Origin: JBEBXQ01 sp040391535
Lineage (GTDB): Bacteria; Bacteroidota; Bacteroidia; Cytophagales; Spirosomataceae
Direction of reading: 5' to 3'
Assembly: GCA_040391535.1 (NCBI GenBank)
Contig: JBEBXQ010000007.1
Coordinates: 1-64,000, forward strand
Length of the DNA: 64,000 bases
The stretch's first letter is position 1; every line of letters starts with the position of its first letter. Of this stretch, positions 8,584 through 18,010 are shown piece after piece. Both the position numbers and the translations under genes were made by a program. The notes beneath the pieces are model-generated. The model was not told where the DNA came from. It did no database searches and saw only the letters and a list, made by a program, of their open reading frames with translations.

Positions 8584-11500
8584 TCAGAACCTGGCATTAA
8601 TACCAAACATAAATGTTCTTGCCTGAGGGAAATATCCCTGGTCAATTCCCGTTAGTTTGGGATCCGTCGCACCCATTTCAGGGTCAAGGCCGGAGTAACC
8701 TGTGACGGTGAACAGATTCTGAGCCGCCGCATATACTCTTATCTGGCTGATACGTGCTTTACTTAAAAAGCTTTCAGGAATGCTGTAGCCAATCTGCAGA
8801 TTTTTCATCCGGAGGAAAGATCCGTCTTCTACGAAATAATCCGAGACATTGGTGTTCAGGCCGGCATTCTGAGAGATTTTGTAGTATTGGTTGGTACTTC
8901 CGGCGCCATTCCATGCTTTTTCCAGGAATCCCTTCGGGGCATTATACCATCCGGTACCGGCTTCCGTGTCATAGCGGAGAATATTCATAACATCATTTCC
9001 CTGCGAACCTTGTACAAATGCACTGATATCAAACCCTTTCCATGATGCGTTAAGGGTAAGCCCGTATACGAAATCAGGCCATGGGTTGCCTATGATTGTA
9101 CGGTCATCAGCATTGAGCAGTTCGTCACCGTTGATATTCACAAAGCGGATATCCCCGGGGGTTGAAAGTCCTTTCTGCGGATGGTTGTCAACTTCGTCCT
9201 GCGTCTGGAAAATCCCGTCACTCAGCCACCCGAAATAGTATCCTACCGGCATACCTTCTTCTGTTTTGGAAATGGTCTCACCCAGGTGAGCCGTAGAGTA
9301 AATAGGTTCACCTCCGCCCAGGGTCAGTACCTTATTCCGGAAAGTGGAAATATTTCCCTGAATGCCATAACTGAATTCGCCAACGTTATTGGAATACCCG
9401 AGAGCAAATTCCCAGCCTTTGTTTTCCATTTTTCCGGCATTGGACCAGGGAGAATTAGGGAAGCCAAGAGTGGTAGGCAGAGGTACCACCAAAAGCATAT
9501 TATCAACAATTTTGTTAAAATAGTCTGCCTGGAACGTCAGCTTATGATCAAAGAATGCCATGTCAAGCCCTATGTCTGTTTGTGTGGAGGTTTCCCATTG
9601 CAGCACCGGGTTTCCGATCGAAATCCGTCCGGCACCAAGATACGGCGTGGTATTGTTGCCAAACAGGTAGCGGCTTGTGTTGCCATAAGTAGACAAATAG
9701 GCCCCGCCCGGTACATTCTGGTTTCCGATCTGTCCGTAGCTGACCCGCAGTTTACCTTCATTCAGCCAGCGTAAATCAGCCCCTTTTATAAAAGCTTCAT
9801 TTGTGAAGTTCCATGCAGCAGAAACAGACGGGAAAGTTCCCCAGCGGTAACCGCTGGCAAAGCTGGAAGTACCGTCGCGGCGTAAATTGGCGGTAAGTAC
9901 GTAGCGATTGTCATAGCTGTAACTGACCCTTCCGAAATAGGAACCCAGGGCTCTGGAATAGGTATAGCCTGAAGCCGCCGGATTGATGGTTCCGGCATTG
10001 ATGATCCGCATATCTTCGTCGTTATTTACGGTACCTTGCTTTGAAGCCGCATATTCCAGCCCTTTGGTAGATTCGGCTGAGATTCCTCCCAGCAGGGTCA
10101 GGTGATGATTGCCCCAGTACTGATCGTAGGTAAGGGTATTTTCCCATACAAAGTAATCTGACCATGAGGAAGAATTACCGACATTGCTGTAGGTGCTGTA
10201 GTCATATCCGTTCAGGAAATACTGCGGTGTAAAGCCTTTGGAAATACCACGGTGCAGATCAAGACCCAGGCTGGAACGGAATTTCAGCGGCTCCAGGATT
10301 TTGATTTCAAGGTTAGCGCCACCTTTGATACTGATACCTTCCCATATACTCTGGCTCATCCGTTCGGTCTGTGCTACCGGATTGGGCTTGTTGGAGTACA
10401 GAATACCTGCATATCGGGAGAAAGGATTGCTGGCATCATAGCCACTCATGATGGTGGAATAGAAAGAAGGAATGCCGGTGAGGTTGTCTCTGAATACCGG
10501 TGTGATCGGATCGGCTGTCATTGCGCTGAAAATGGTTCCGGAGTAAGGATTGTTTTCATCGATATTCCTCCGGCTTTCATAAATCAGTGCAAGGTTGGTT
10601 CCTATTTTTACCCGTTCACTAACCTGTGCGTTGACATTATTTCTCCAGGAGATCCGGTTGTAGTCGGCTCCTTTGATAATCCCCTGCTGATCCATATAAC
10701 CCAGTGAGGACGCAAAATCTACCTTGCGGCTACCTCCCGAAACGGTGATATTGTAGTTCTGAACGGGAGCGTTTCTTTTGGTAATTTCTTTCCACCAGTC
10801 GGTACCTTCCTGACCTGAATTGGTACGGACAAAATCCAGCGCCTGCGCCTTCATGTCTTCCGTAATGGGTAATGCTGCTCCTACAGCTGCTGCCGCACGG
10901 TTTTTGTAGTCGATAAATTCTTCAGCATTGAGCATGTAGGGACGTTTGGAAGCGGACTGAAATCCGTAATAGCTGTCAAAAGAAACACTGACGGCATCTT
11001 TTTTGCTTCCTTTTTTGGTCGTAATCATAATCAGACCATTGGAAGCCCTGGAACCGTAAATAGCAGCTGCAGAAGCGTCCTTATGTACGTCCATGGTTTC
11101 AATATCATTGGGATTCAGCCAGCCGATACCGCTCTGTGGTAAACCATCTACAATATAAAGCGGCTCGTTGGAATTGTTTATGGAACCAATACCCCGGATA
11201 CGCACCACACCCATAGACCCCGGGCTACCGCTGCTCTGACTTACCATCACACCGGCAACCTTTCCCTGCAAGGCATCCGAGGCTGACCGTACAGGCATAT
11301 TTCTGATTTCTTCCCCGCTAATGGAAGAAACGGCACCTGTAATATCTTTTTTGGATACAGAACCATATCCGACAACCACTACTTCAGAAAGACTCTGACT
11401 GGATGGTTGCAGGCTAACCGAGAGGATCTGCTGATTCCCTGCGGTCACTTCAGTGGATTCGTATCCGACGAAGCTGAACACCAGTATGGCGTTGTCATCA

Positions 11501-12045
11501 GGAATATTCAGCCTGAACTCACCCATATCGTTGGTAATAGTACCGCTTTGCGTTCCTTTAATCACTATGGAAACACCGGGCAATACCTCTCCATTGGTGT
11601 CGGTTACCGTTCCTGAAATACTCCGGTCAGCTGATTGCTGGCCGTTTTCATGGGAAGTCGGCTGGGTAGGGCCGGGTTCGGCGGCATAGTATAAAATGAC
11701 CTGCTCTCCTTCGATCCTGTAACGGATGTTGGATTGCGTGCTGAACAACTGCTCCAGTACTCTGGAAAGAGGTTGATTCTGAGCCTGCAGAGATACCCTC
11801 TGGTTGGGATCAATCAACGAGGAACTGTAAGTAAAGCGGACATTGGACTGGCGGTTGATCATTTTCAGGACCGTCTGCATTTTTTCTCCCTGAGAATGAA
11901 TGCTTACTTTACGGTTCAGGATTTCCTGTCCGCCTGCCTGACTGATCACAGCGGAATGCGTGAGCACTGCAATCAGCAACATGCAGACCATGCTTCTGAA
12001 AGAATACTTGCTCCTGTTGCCGGGTAATCGTCGTTTTTTTATCAT
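8584..12045 (-). CDS. SusC/RagA TonB-linked outer-membrane receptor with STN domain (locus A)
   Basis: 1153-residue TonB-dependent transporter. Signal peptide about 15-38, STN (secretin/TonB N-terminal) signalling domain about 45-120, CarboxypepD_reg-like domain about 143-215, then the SusC signature LSEVVVVGYG and plug domain (about 220-345, with GSPGSMGVVRIRG and LYIVDGLP), and the beta-barrel to a C-terminal aromatic-rich strand ending in Phe1153 after Arg. The STN domain means that the receptor signals through the neighbouring FecR to the ECF sigma, so uptake substrate and inducer are probably the same. fecR lies 73 bases upstream and susD 35 bases downstream. The start could be a few codons later, since basic residues precede the hydrophobic core. 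Confidence 0.93.
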   Translation of the reverse strand: MIKKRRLPGNRSKYSFRSMVCMLLIAVLTHSAVISQAGGQEILNRKVSIHSQGEKMQTVLKMINRQSNVRFTYSSSLIDPNQRVSLQAQNQPLSRVLEQLFSTQSNIRYRIEGEQVILYYAAEPGPTQPTSHENGQQSADRSISGTVTDTNGEVLPGVSIVIKGTQSGTITNDMGEFRLNIPDDNAILVFSFVGYESTEVTAGNQQILSVSLQPSSQSLSEVVVVGYGSVSKKDITGAVSSISGEEIRNMPVRSASDALQGKVAGVMVSQSSGSPGSMGVVRIRGIGSINNSNEPLYIVDGLPQSGIGWLNPNDIETMDVHKDASAAAIYGSRASNGLIMITTKKGSKKDAVSVSFDSYYGFQSASKRPYMLNAEEFIDYKNRAAAAVGAALPITEDMKAQALDFVRTNSGQEGTDWWKEITKRNAPVQNYNITVSGGSRKVDFASSLGYMDQQGIIKGADYNRISWRNNVNAQVSERVKIGTNLALIYESRRNIDENNPYSGTIFSAMTADPITPVFRDNLTGIPSFYSTIMSGYDASNPFSRYAGILYSNKPNPVAQTERMSQSIWEGISIKGGANLEIKILEPLKFRSSLGLDLHRGISKGFTPQYFLNGYDYSTYSNVGNSSSWSDYFVWENTLTYDQYWGNHHLTLLGGISAESTKGLEYAASKQGTVNNDEDMRIINAGTINPAASGYTYSRALGSYFGRVSYSYDNRYVLTANLRRDGTSSFASGYRWGTFPSVSAAWNFTNEAFIKGADLRWLNEGKLRVSYGQIGNQNVPGGAYLSTYGNTSRYLFGNNTTPYLGAGRISIGNPVLQWETSTQTDIGLDMAFFDHKLTFQADYFNKIVDNMLLVVPLPTTLGFPNSPWSNAGKMENKGWEFALGYSNNVGEFSYGIQGNISTFRNKVLTLGGGEPIYSTAHLGETISKTEEGMPVGYYFGWLSDGIFQTQDEVDNHPQKGLSTPGDIRFVNINGDELLNADDRTIIGNPWPDFVYGLTLNASWKGFDISAFVQGSQGNDVMNILRYDTEAGTGWYNAPKGFLEKAWNGAGSTNQYYKISQNAGLNTNVSDYFVEDGSFLRMKNLQIGYSIPESFLSKARISQIRVYAAAQNLFTVTGYSGLDPEMGATDPKLTGIDQGYFPQARTFMFGINARF

Positions 12046-12118
12046 GTCGAGTTATAGGTTTGGTTTAATCAATCAGATTCTTTCTATGCGTGGTATTGAG
12101 TGATATGCCGGTATATGC

Positions 12119-13222
12119 TTATGGGCATTCTGCAGGACCAATGACAATATTCCCATTGCTGATACTGTATTCTGCTCCGATAGCCATGCACACCAGCCGT
12201 ACTTTCTGAAGCAGCGTTTCGTCTTTGAACATGGTGTTGATTCTGCAGTTGCTCAGTTCTTTCTTATTGTATTCAATATCAACAGAATAAGTATTGCTTA
12301 AGCTGTCCAATACTTCGGCTACAGGTAGATTGGCAAATTCAGTTTCTGCGTGGGTCCGTGGAATGACAATCACTTCGTCTGGTCTGAGCCGGCTGGTATT
12401 GAACGATTCTTGTGCAGGCTCAAAAACCGCTTTATCATTTGGGGACAATATGACTCCCGGTATTTCCTGAGAGGGATGAGAGGAATGAAGTTTATAATCA
12501 TGGAGGCGGTGAACAGCTACTTTACCTGTGCTGACTTTTATTTCCACCTTATTGCTGCTTGACTGAATACGGAAACTGGTTCCGAGTACCCGTGTTACGG
12601 TGGTTCCGGCAAATACAAGGAAAGGATGAAGAGAATCTTTGGCTACGTCAAAAAAGGCGTCTCCGGTCAGGTATACCAGTCGCTCTGAAGTGTGCCGGTA
12701 GTCTGACAAATAATGAAGGGTGCTGTTTTCCCCAAGGATTACCTCACTGCCATCGTTCAGAATAATGGTTTCGGGATGAGGCTGATTGTTCATTCTGGTG
12801 ATCCAATGGGGTGCCTGGACGTCAGAGGTAATCGCCAGATCCGGAAGAGCAGGGGTATCATTATTTTGAAAATGAATAAAGGCGGCATAGGATAATCCTG
12901 CAATCAGGATAAGAACCGCTGCAATCCTGAGATAAAACGGATAGACTGCAGCCGGTTTGGTACTTTTTTCAGACAAACTTGCTTTGAGCTGTAAAAGATT
13001 GATTTCATGAGTGATCTGTTCAGGGGTTAAGGTATCCTGAAACAAATCGTCAAAAGCGAGAACCAGCGCTTTGGCTCTTTGTATAATAATGATTTTATCC
13101 GGATTATTTTTGATCCAGTTCTGCCAGAAAGGAGCATAGTCAGAGCGGGGATTTCTGACCCAGTTTCTGAAAAACTCATCTTTTGCAAAATCTTCTGCCG
13201 AATAATCTTTGTAATCGGTCAT
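12119..13222 (-). CDS. FecR-family anti-sigma factor (locus A)
   Basis: 367-residue inner-membrane regulator that holds the partner ECF sigma inactive until the STN domain of SusC signals. Residues 1-90 are the cytoplasmic sigma-binding part with the Bacteroidota signature NWVRNP near 20-25. A single membrane helix spans about 97-116. The periplasmic FecR domain covers about 145-240 (LTGDAFFDVAKD and TRVLGTSFRI motifs). The C-terminal DUF4974 domain covers about 295-365 and contacts the receptor. It lies 162 bases after the sigma gene and 73 before susC. Confidence 0.92.
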   Translation of the reverse strand: MTDYKDYSAEDFAKDEFFRNWVRNPRSDYAPFWQNWIKNNPDKIIIIQRAKALVLAFDDLFQDTLTPEQITHEINLLQLKASLSEKSTKPAAVYPFYLRIAAVLILIAGLSYAAFIHFQNNDTPALPDLAITSDVQAPHWITRMNNQPHPETIILNDGSEVILGENSTLHYLSDYRHTSERLVYLTGDAFFDVAKDSLHPFLVFAGTTVTRVLGTSFRIQSSSNKVEIKVSTGKVAVHRLHDYKLHSSHPSQEIPGVILSPNDKAVFEPAQESFNTSRLRPDEVIVIPRTHAETEFANLPVAEVLDSLSNTYSVDIEYNKKELSNCRINTMFKDETLLQKVRLVCMAIGAEYSISNGNIVIGPAECP

Positions 13223-13384
13223 TTTGGGGTAAAGGTTGGTCTTTACCTTTTATAGGCAGCCATTGGAGAAGAAATAGACAAAAAATTTTACAAAAATTTA
13301 ATATTTCTTATAGTCTGCTGAAAATGAGCTTATTGGTGTGGTTGCTTGTCCGGGTCAGGGTAGGATGGCTGAGGAGTCTCCGGA

Positions 13385-13996
13385 TTATCTTTGCATTACA
13401 ATAAATAAAAACATAAATAAATCCCTGATGATTTTCTGTTTTTTCATTTCCATAAGCGTCCGGTAGTGCAATGTCGCTACGCTGGGTTTTGAAATATTCA
13501 TGACCATGGCAATTTCTTCATAGCTCATGTCCTGATAATAGCGGAGATAAATGATCTCTTTTTGCCGGCGGGTGAGTTGATTAATGGATTGTTTGACCTG
13601 ATTAATCTGTGCCTGCAGATGCTCCTCATCGATCATCATGTTTTCGAGGGAAGGCTCTGACTCATTTAACTCAAAAGGGATGGATTCCGGCTCTCTGAAC
13701 CGTTTCAGATAAAGGCTTTCCTTGATGATACGATGCCGCAGGGCTTTCATCAGATACGGTTTTACAAAGGCAGTTTGTGATAAATGACTTCTTCTTTCCC
13801 ACAGGTCCAGATACAGGTCCTGTATACAATCCTTTATAAATTCGGTATCACGGGAGAAACGCAGGGCATAATTGTACAGGGCTTTATAATTTAATTCAGA
13901 AAGCCGACCGAATGCTTCTATATCGCCATTTCTGAACTTTTGCCACAAATGACTGTTAAAATCCTGCATTTCCCGTTCACTGACCGTCATTTTCAA
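13385..13996 (-). CDS. ECF RNA polymerase sigma-70 factor (locus A)
   Basis: 203-residue extracytoplasmic-function sigma factor of the Bacteroidota expansion family (TIGR02985-like). Sigma region 2 covers about 30-100 (CIQDLYLDLWERR near the -10 binding helix) and region 4 about 130-190, with the helix-turn-helix RRQKEIIYLRYYQDMSYEEI. It should activate the downstream susC/susD genes and perhaps its own operon. The C-terminus ends in a hydrophobic tail (DLFMFLFIVMQR), a feature shared with the second sigma factor in this window. Its leader holds a perfect 14-base-pair hairpin at 14019-14054. Confidence 0.93.
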   Translation of the reverse strand: MKMTVSEREMQDFNSHLWQKFRNGDIEAFGRLSELNYKALYNYALRFSRDTEFIKDCIQDLYLDLWERRSHLSQTAFVKPYLMKALRHRIIKESLYLKRFREPESIPFELNESEPSLENMMIDEEHLQAQINQVKQSINQLTRRQKEIIYLRYYQDMSYEEIAMVMNISKPSVATLHYRTLMEMKKQKIIRDLFMFLFIVMQR

Positions 13997-14018
13997 ATGC
14001 CTGGTTTAATAATCTGAT

Positions 14019-14054
14019 TTCCATTCCGGAATATTTTCCGATTCCGGAATGGAA
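14019..14054. other. Perfect 14-bp inverted repeat upstream of the ECF sigma gene
   Basis: Arms TTCCATTCCGGAAT (14019-14032) and ATTCCGGAATGGAA (14041-14054) are separated by an 8-base loop. It lies between the Gfo/Idh stop (14094) and the sigma start (13996). No T-run follows on either strand, so it is not a classical terminator; it may be a transcript-end hairpin of the oxidoreductase genes, a leader structure or a binding site. A smaller CTGATT/AATCAG repeat lies at 14072-14085. Confidence 0.75.
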
Positions 14055-14093
14055 TGTAAAACAGCTGATGACTGATTTCAATCAGCCTGATGA

Positions 14094-15083
14094 TCAGGAT
14101 AGCCTTACCAGCTTTCCGCCTTTCTTTTTGCTTTGGTCTGCGGCATCAATAAAGGCAAATATCTCCAGCGTCTCAGCAGGAGATACCGGTGTTTTTCCAC
14201 CGTCGAAAAAGCTGATGATTTCTTCTACAAGTGGCTGATAACCTGAGAAGGGCCCAAGCGGTGCTATACCGGTTTCGCCGAAAGCTGTTCCCGCGATATT
14301 AGTAGCACCTTTCCGGATAGCCCGAACCGTACCGATGCGTCCGTCTGCCCAGGTACCCACTACCAGATCCACATCTGCATTGTGCGTTCGCTGAACGGTT
14401 TTACAGCCTGGTCCCATTACCGTAAACAGCATTTCAACCGCATGAATAGCATACCAGGCCAGGTCACTGTGATGAGGATCCAGAGTGCCTGGTGCGTAAA
14501 CATCAGCTCCCTGTACTTTACCAACTGATCCGTTTACCACTTTTCTTACATTATCGTCATAACGCAATGCAGAAGATGAAAACGTCGCCACATTATGCTG
14601 TGCAGCGGCCTCAAAAATCGCCTGTGCACCTTTGTAACCGGCTGCGATGGGTTTGTCAATAAATACTCTCTTTCCTGCTTTGAAAACGGGCAAAGCCTGT
14701 TCAAGATGCGGCCGGCCGTCATTGGATTCAAGTAATACTACGTCTACCTGCTGTAACAGGGCTTCTATAGAATCCACCAGCTCAACACCCAGCTTTTCTA
14801 CGGCAGCTGTGATGCGGGGTTTCATCTCAATGGCAGAAGGGATATCCTTACTTCCGTGCGGATAAGCAGCTACTACTTTATATCCTTTCATTTCCGGTCC
14901 GCCGGTGTTGATCATCTTAGTGAAAACCTCACTATGCGATGTATCCAGACCAATCACCCCGATACGTTTGCCTTTTTCAGCTTCAGGAGAAAAATCCATG
15001 GCCGACAGAGTAGGAGCCAGTCCTAAGGCAGCTCCCGTAAGAACAGAAGATTTGATAAAATCCCTTCGTTGAATATTTTTCAT
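14094..15083 (-). CDS. Gfo/Idh/MocA-family oxidoreductase with Tat signal
   Basis: 329-residue NAD(P)-dependent oxidoreductase-like protein exported in folded form. The N-terminus has a twin-arginine signal (QRRDFIK, then a hydrophobic stretch to about residue 28). The Rossmann domain begins at RIGVIGLDTSHS near 40-51. The family EKP motif appears as DKPIAAGYKGA near 143-153, with Asp in place of Glu. The C-terminal alpha/beta domain starts after about 160. Exported Gfo/Idh proteins usually bind cofactor tightly and act on sugars, inositols or keto-sugars. It lies 21 bases after the PQQ-type dehydrogenase, almost surely in one transcript, which points to a shared sugar-oxidation pathway. The substrate is unknown. 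Confidence 0.88.
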   Translation of the reverse strand: MKNIQRRDFIKSSVLTGAALGLAPTLSAMDFSPEAEKGKRIGVIGLDTSHSEVFTKMINTGGPEMKGYKVVAAYPHGSKDIPSAIEMKPRITAAVEKLGVELVDSIEALLQQVDVVLLESNDGRPHLEQALPVFKAGKRVFIDKPIAAGYKGAQAIFEAAAQHNVATFSSSALRYDDNVRKVVNGSVGKVQGADVYAPGTLDPHHSDLAWYAIHAVEMLFTVMGPGCKTVQRTHNADVDLVVGTWADGRIGTVRAIRKGATNIAGTAFGETGIAPLGPFSGYQPLVEEIISFFDGGKTPVSPAETLEIFAFIDAADQSKKKGGKLVRLS

Positions 15084-15104
15084 AAGGTTAGTCTAATGAG
15101 TTGG

Positions 15105-17825
15105 TTATCTTTCAAATTTCATCCAGTCAAGATGGAATAAACCCCATTTCGCGTCCGGATTTTTAAATACAAAATACAGATTGTTAATACCTGACGGGGC
15201 CTTAACCGGGATCAGCTGCTCTTTCCAGTCGGTCTTCGGGTCGTTTACTTTTCCGCCTGGTATGGTAAGAGAACCCACCAGCGGACCGTCTTTGGCATTC
15301 AGGCGAACCTCTACCACTCCGCCGGCGCCCTGCTCCTGCGTGCGTAACCGGATATGCTTAATACCCGTCAGGTCAATATTATCATAGCGTACATATTTGC
15401 CATTGGTAATATTGGCGAGGTAAGAATTGTAACCTGTATTCAGCGTCGCGATCACAATACCGACGTTCCCTTCAGTATAATCTTCCATCTGAATCCATGG
15501 ATTACGCAAAACCAGATGATTACCTGTCGTAAGCGGTTCAATACCCCGGGCGCCGTTATCGGTATAGGAGGCCTGTAATACATAGGCGCCGTCTGTACCT
15601 TTACCTGTATGTTCTGTCAGTTTCAGGTTTCCGGCCATTGGAATATTTTCCTGAACTTTATCCAGGGAAAGAATATAATCTGCAATTTCACGTGCTTTGT
15701 AAATGGATAAATCCGGGTGAGGTGGCATGGGATAGGTACCCCAGTTTCCGCTTCCGCCTTTGATGATTTTATCAGCCAGAATATCCCGAGCATTTTCTTC
15801 TTTACCGTATCGTTTTGAAACTTCTTTCAGAGTTGGACCAATCGATTTGGTATCAACGGTATGACAGGCACTGCAATCAAGGGTTGCATAGTATTTTTCA
15901 GTCTCTGCATATTTCAGATTACCGCTATGGTTAGATAACGTACCTGCCAGATCTTTTCCGAATGCAAGGTAATTGAAGGCTACAGTGGTACGTTGCGGAT
16001 CAATGGTCTGGTCTTCAGGATCGCTGATTTCTACCTGGTAATCAAGTTCTGTATCATCCCAATAGAAAGTTCGATTGGCTTTACTTTGTATGGTTACTGA
16101 CGGAGGAGTATTACCTACTTTAATCGTCGTACTGGCTACTCCCGCACCTCCGTGCTGATCTGTTACGGTCAGTTTAACGTCATATACCCCCGGTTTTTTG
16201 AAGATATAATCCACATTTTTCCCTTTCAGTTTTTTCTTGCCGATTTGCCATGTATAGGATAATATATCCCCTTCATCAAAATCTTTGGACCCTTCCGCTG
16301 AAAGGGTTGTTTTTAAAGGAGCCGCACCTACCGTTTTACTGACAGAGGAAACCGCCACCGGTTTACGGTTACCTTCGCTGTATTCCACTCTGATGATCCC
16401 TGAATCTGTATTACGGGCAAACCAGTTGGTACCGTAAGCCAGTAAATAGACCGATCCGTCAGGGGCGATCTGCATATCCATCGGAGCTACTACCCGTAAG
16501 TGCGAAAGAAAAGGCTCCATGCTTTGATAATTGCCTTTTTCGTCCATCGTTACGGCCATGATCCATTTCCTTACCCAATCATAAATGAATAGTTTTCCGT
16601 TGTAATAATCCGAAAGTTTGTACGGAGCATCCTTGTACTGGTCACTGTAATATACAGGGCCTGCCATGGCGCTGGCACCCCCTTTACCTACCAGCGGCCA
16701 GCGTTTTGACGGGCCTTTGCCATACCAGATAAAGGCGGGCTGTGCTGCTGGTAATTCTTTGATGCCGGTATTGTTAGGTGAATTGTTAATGGGTTTTAAC
16801 GGATCCTGTCCGGGTCCTTCTTTTTTGGTTTCGAAATCATATTTCGGGAAAACCTCATTGGCTCCAAGGAAATAGGGATAACCAAAGAAACCGGGCCCTT
16901 TGGCCTGATTGATTTCGTCATAGCTCAGTTTCCCTTCTTCAGCAGGGATTTCAGTATCCGGCCCTACATCGCCCCAGTAAAGATATTTGGTTTTGGGGTC
17001 AACAGACATTCTGAACGGATTCCTCAGGCCCATGACATAAATCTCAGGCTTTCCTTTTGATCCGTCTTTGGGGAAAAGATTACCATCCGGAATCGAATAG
17101 GTGCCGTCATCTTCTGGCTTGATTCTCAGGATTTTTCCTCTGTAATCATTAGTATTGGCAGAGGTGGCCTGACCGTCGGACAAATGCCTGCCCGGCCGTT
17201 CATCGGTAGGGTTATGACCCTCAATTTCTTCGGCATTGGTATTGTCACCCACTGACAGATATAATAAGCCATCTGCATCAAAGGTCAGGTATCCGGCAGA
17301 GTGACAGCAATAGGTTCTCTGTGTCGGAATCTCAAGCAAAACTTTTTTGGATGACATATCCAGTACACCGTCTTTCAATACAAAGCGGGTAAGATGACTG
17401 ACCAGCTCTTCACCTCCGTCACCATAGTAAATGTAGATCCAGTTGTTCTTCTCATAATCAGGGTCTGCGGCTACACCCAGAAGACCGTCTTCTATCCCGC
17501 TGAAAACATTCAGATGCGCCAGTGTTCTCACTTCTTTTGTTTTGGCATCATACAATTTAACGCCACCTTTTCTTTCAACGACCACTACGTCGTAATTGGG
17601 TAAAACTGCCATTTGCATCGGCTCGTCAAAACCAGATGCCAGCACCATGTGGGTGTACCTCGTACTGTCAGGTGCCTGTGCATGGGTGTCAGACGGCACT
17701 CCTGTTGAAGATTGGTTAACTGCATACCCGTTTGCAGGGTTATCAGCCTTGTTAACAGAAAAATAGCTTCCCGTTACAATAGCCAAAGTCAGTAAAGTGC
17801 CGGTGATGAATTTAAGGGTATTCAA
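15105..17825 (-). CDS. PQQ-type sugar dehydrogenase / PKD / cytochrome c / CBM6-like fusion
   Basis: 906-residue exported redox enzyme. After a signal sequence (about 1-25), residues about 55-490 form a soluble quinoprotein glucose/sorbosone dehydrogenase-like beta-propeller (MVLASGFDEPMQMAVLPN, GLLGVAADPDY, GLRNPFRMSVDP, APDGSVYLL). A PKD domain covers about 495-575. A cytochrome c domain follows, with CSACH at 651-655 and the likely axial Met in TYPMPPHP at 700. The C-terminus (about 775-906) resembles a CBM6 sugar-binding module (NPWIQMEDYTEGN, WGLFHLDWMKFER). The layout suggests oxidation of a bound carbohydrate with direct electron transfer to heme. It is first in a two-gene transcript with the Gfo/Idh gene. 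Cofactor identity (PQQ) is inferred from the fold only. Confidence 0.87.
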   Translation of the reverse strand: MNTLKFITGTLLTLAIVTGSYFSVNKADNPANGYAVNQSSTGVPSDTHAQAPDSTRYTHMVLASGFDEPMQMAVLPNYDVVVVERKGGVKLYDAKTKEVRTLAHLNVFSGIEDGLLGVAADPDYEKNNWIYIYYGDGGEELVSHLTRFVLKDGVLDMSSKKVLLEIPTQRTYCCHSAGYLTFDADGLLYLSVGDNTNAEEIEGHNPTDERPGRHLSDGQATSANTNDYRGKILRIKPEDDGTYSIPDGNLFPKDGSKGKPEIYVMGLRNPFRMSVDPKTKYLYWGDVGPDTEIPAEEGKLSYDEINQAKGPGFFGYPYFLGANEVFPKYDFETKKEGPGQDPLKPINNSPNNTGIKELPAAQPAFIWYGKGPSKRWPLVGKGGASAMAGPVYYSDQYKDAPYKLSDYYNGKLFIYDWVRKWIMAVTMDEKGNYQSMEPFLSHLRVVAPMDMQIAPDGSVYLLAYGTNWFARNTDSGIIRVEYSEGNRKPVAVSSVSKTVGAAPLKTTLSAEGSKDFDEGDILSYTWQIGKKKLKGKNVDYIFKKPGVYDVKLTVTDQHGGAGVASTTIKVGNTPPSVTIQSKANRTFYWDDTELDYQVEISDPEDQTIDPQRTTVAFNYLAFGKDLAGTLSNHSGNLKYAETEKYYATLDCSACHTVDTKSIGPTLKEVSKRYGKEENARDILADKIIKGGSGNWGTYPMPPHPDLSIYKAREIADYILSLDKVQENIPMAGNLKLTEHTGKGTDGAYVLQASYTDNGARGIEPLTTGNHLVLRNPWIQMEDYTEGNVGIVIATLNTGYNSYLANITNGKYVRYDNIDLTGIKHIRLRTQEQGAGGVVEVRLNAKDGPLVGSLTIPGGKVNDPKTDWKEQLIPVKAPSGINNLYFVFKNPDAKWGLFHLDWMKFER

Positions 17826-18010
17826 TGTATCGGGTATTAATGATGAAAAGAAACTTAGTATTTTAATTTATTTTGTAATATGCAAATAAATAATGTATTT
17901 ATTAAGTAGTCAAGAAGAAATTGATAATTATTGTAAAACAGCCGGTTATTAAAGTAAAAAAGTAAGAATAAAATTACCGGAGCCCCTGCCGGCAAATACA
18001 TTCAATTATT

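Noticed and set aside
9181..9774. 197-codon plus-strand frame inside susC of locus A
   Set aside because: Antisense to a complete SusC barrel; composition looks like a shadow frame and no start signal is present.
13386..13393. TATCTTTG promoter-like match on the plus strand at the end of the locus A sigma gene
   Set aside because: No plus-strand gene follows; likely chance.
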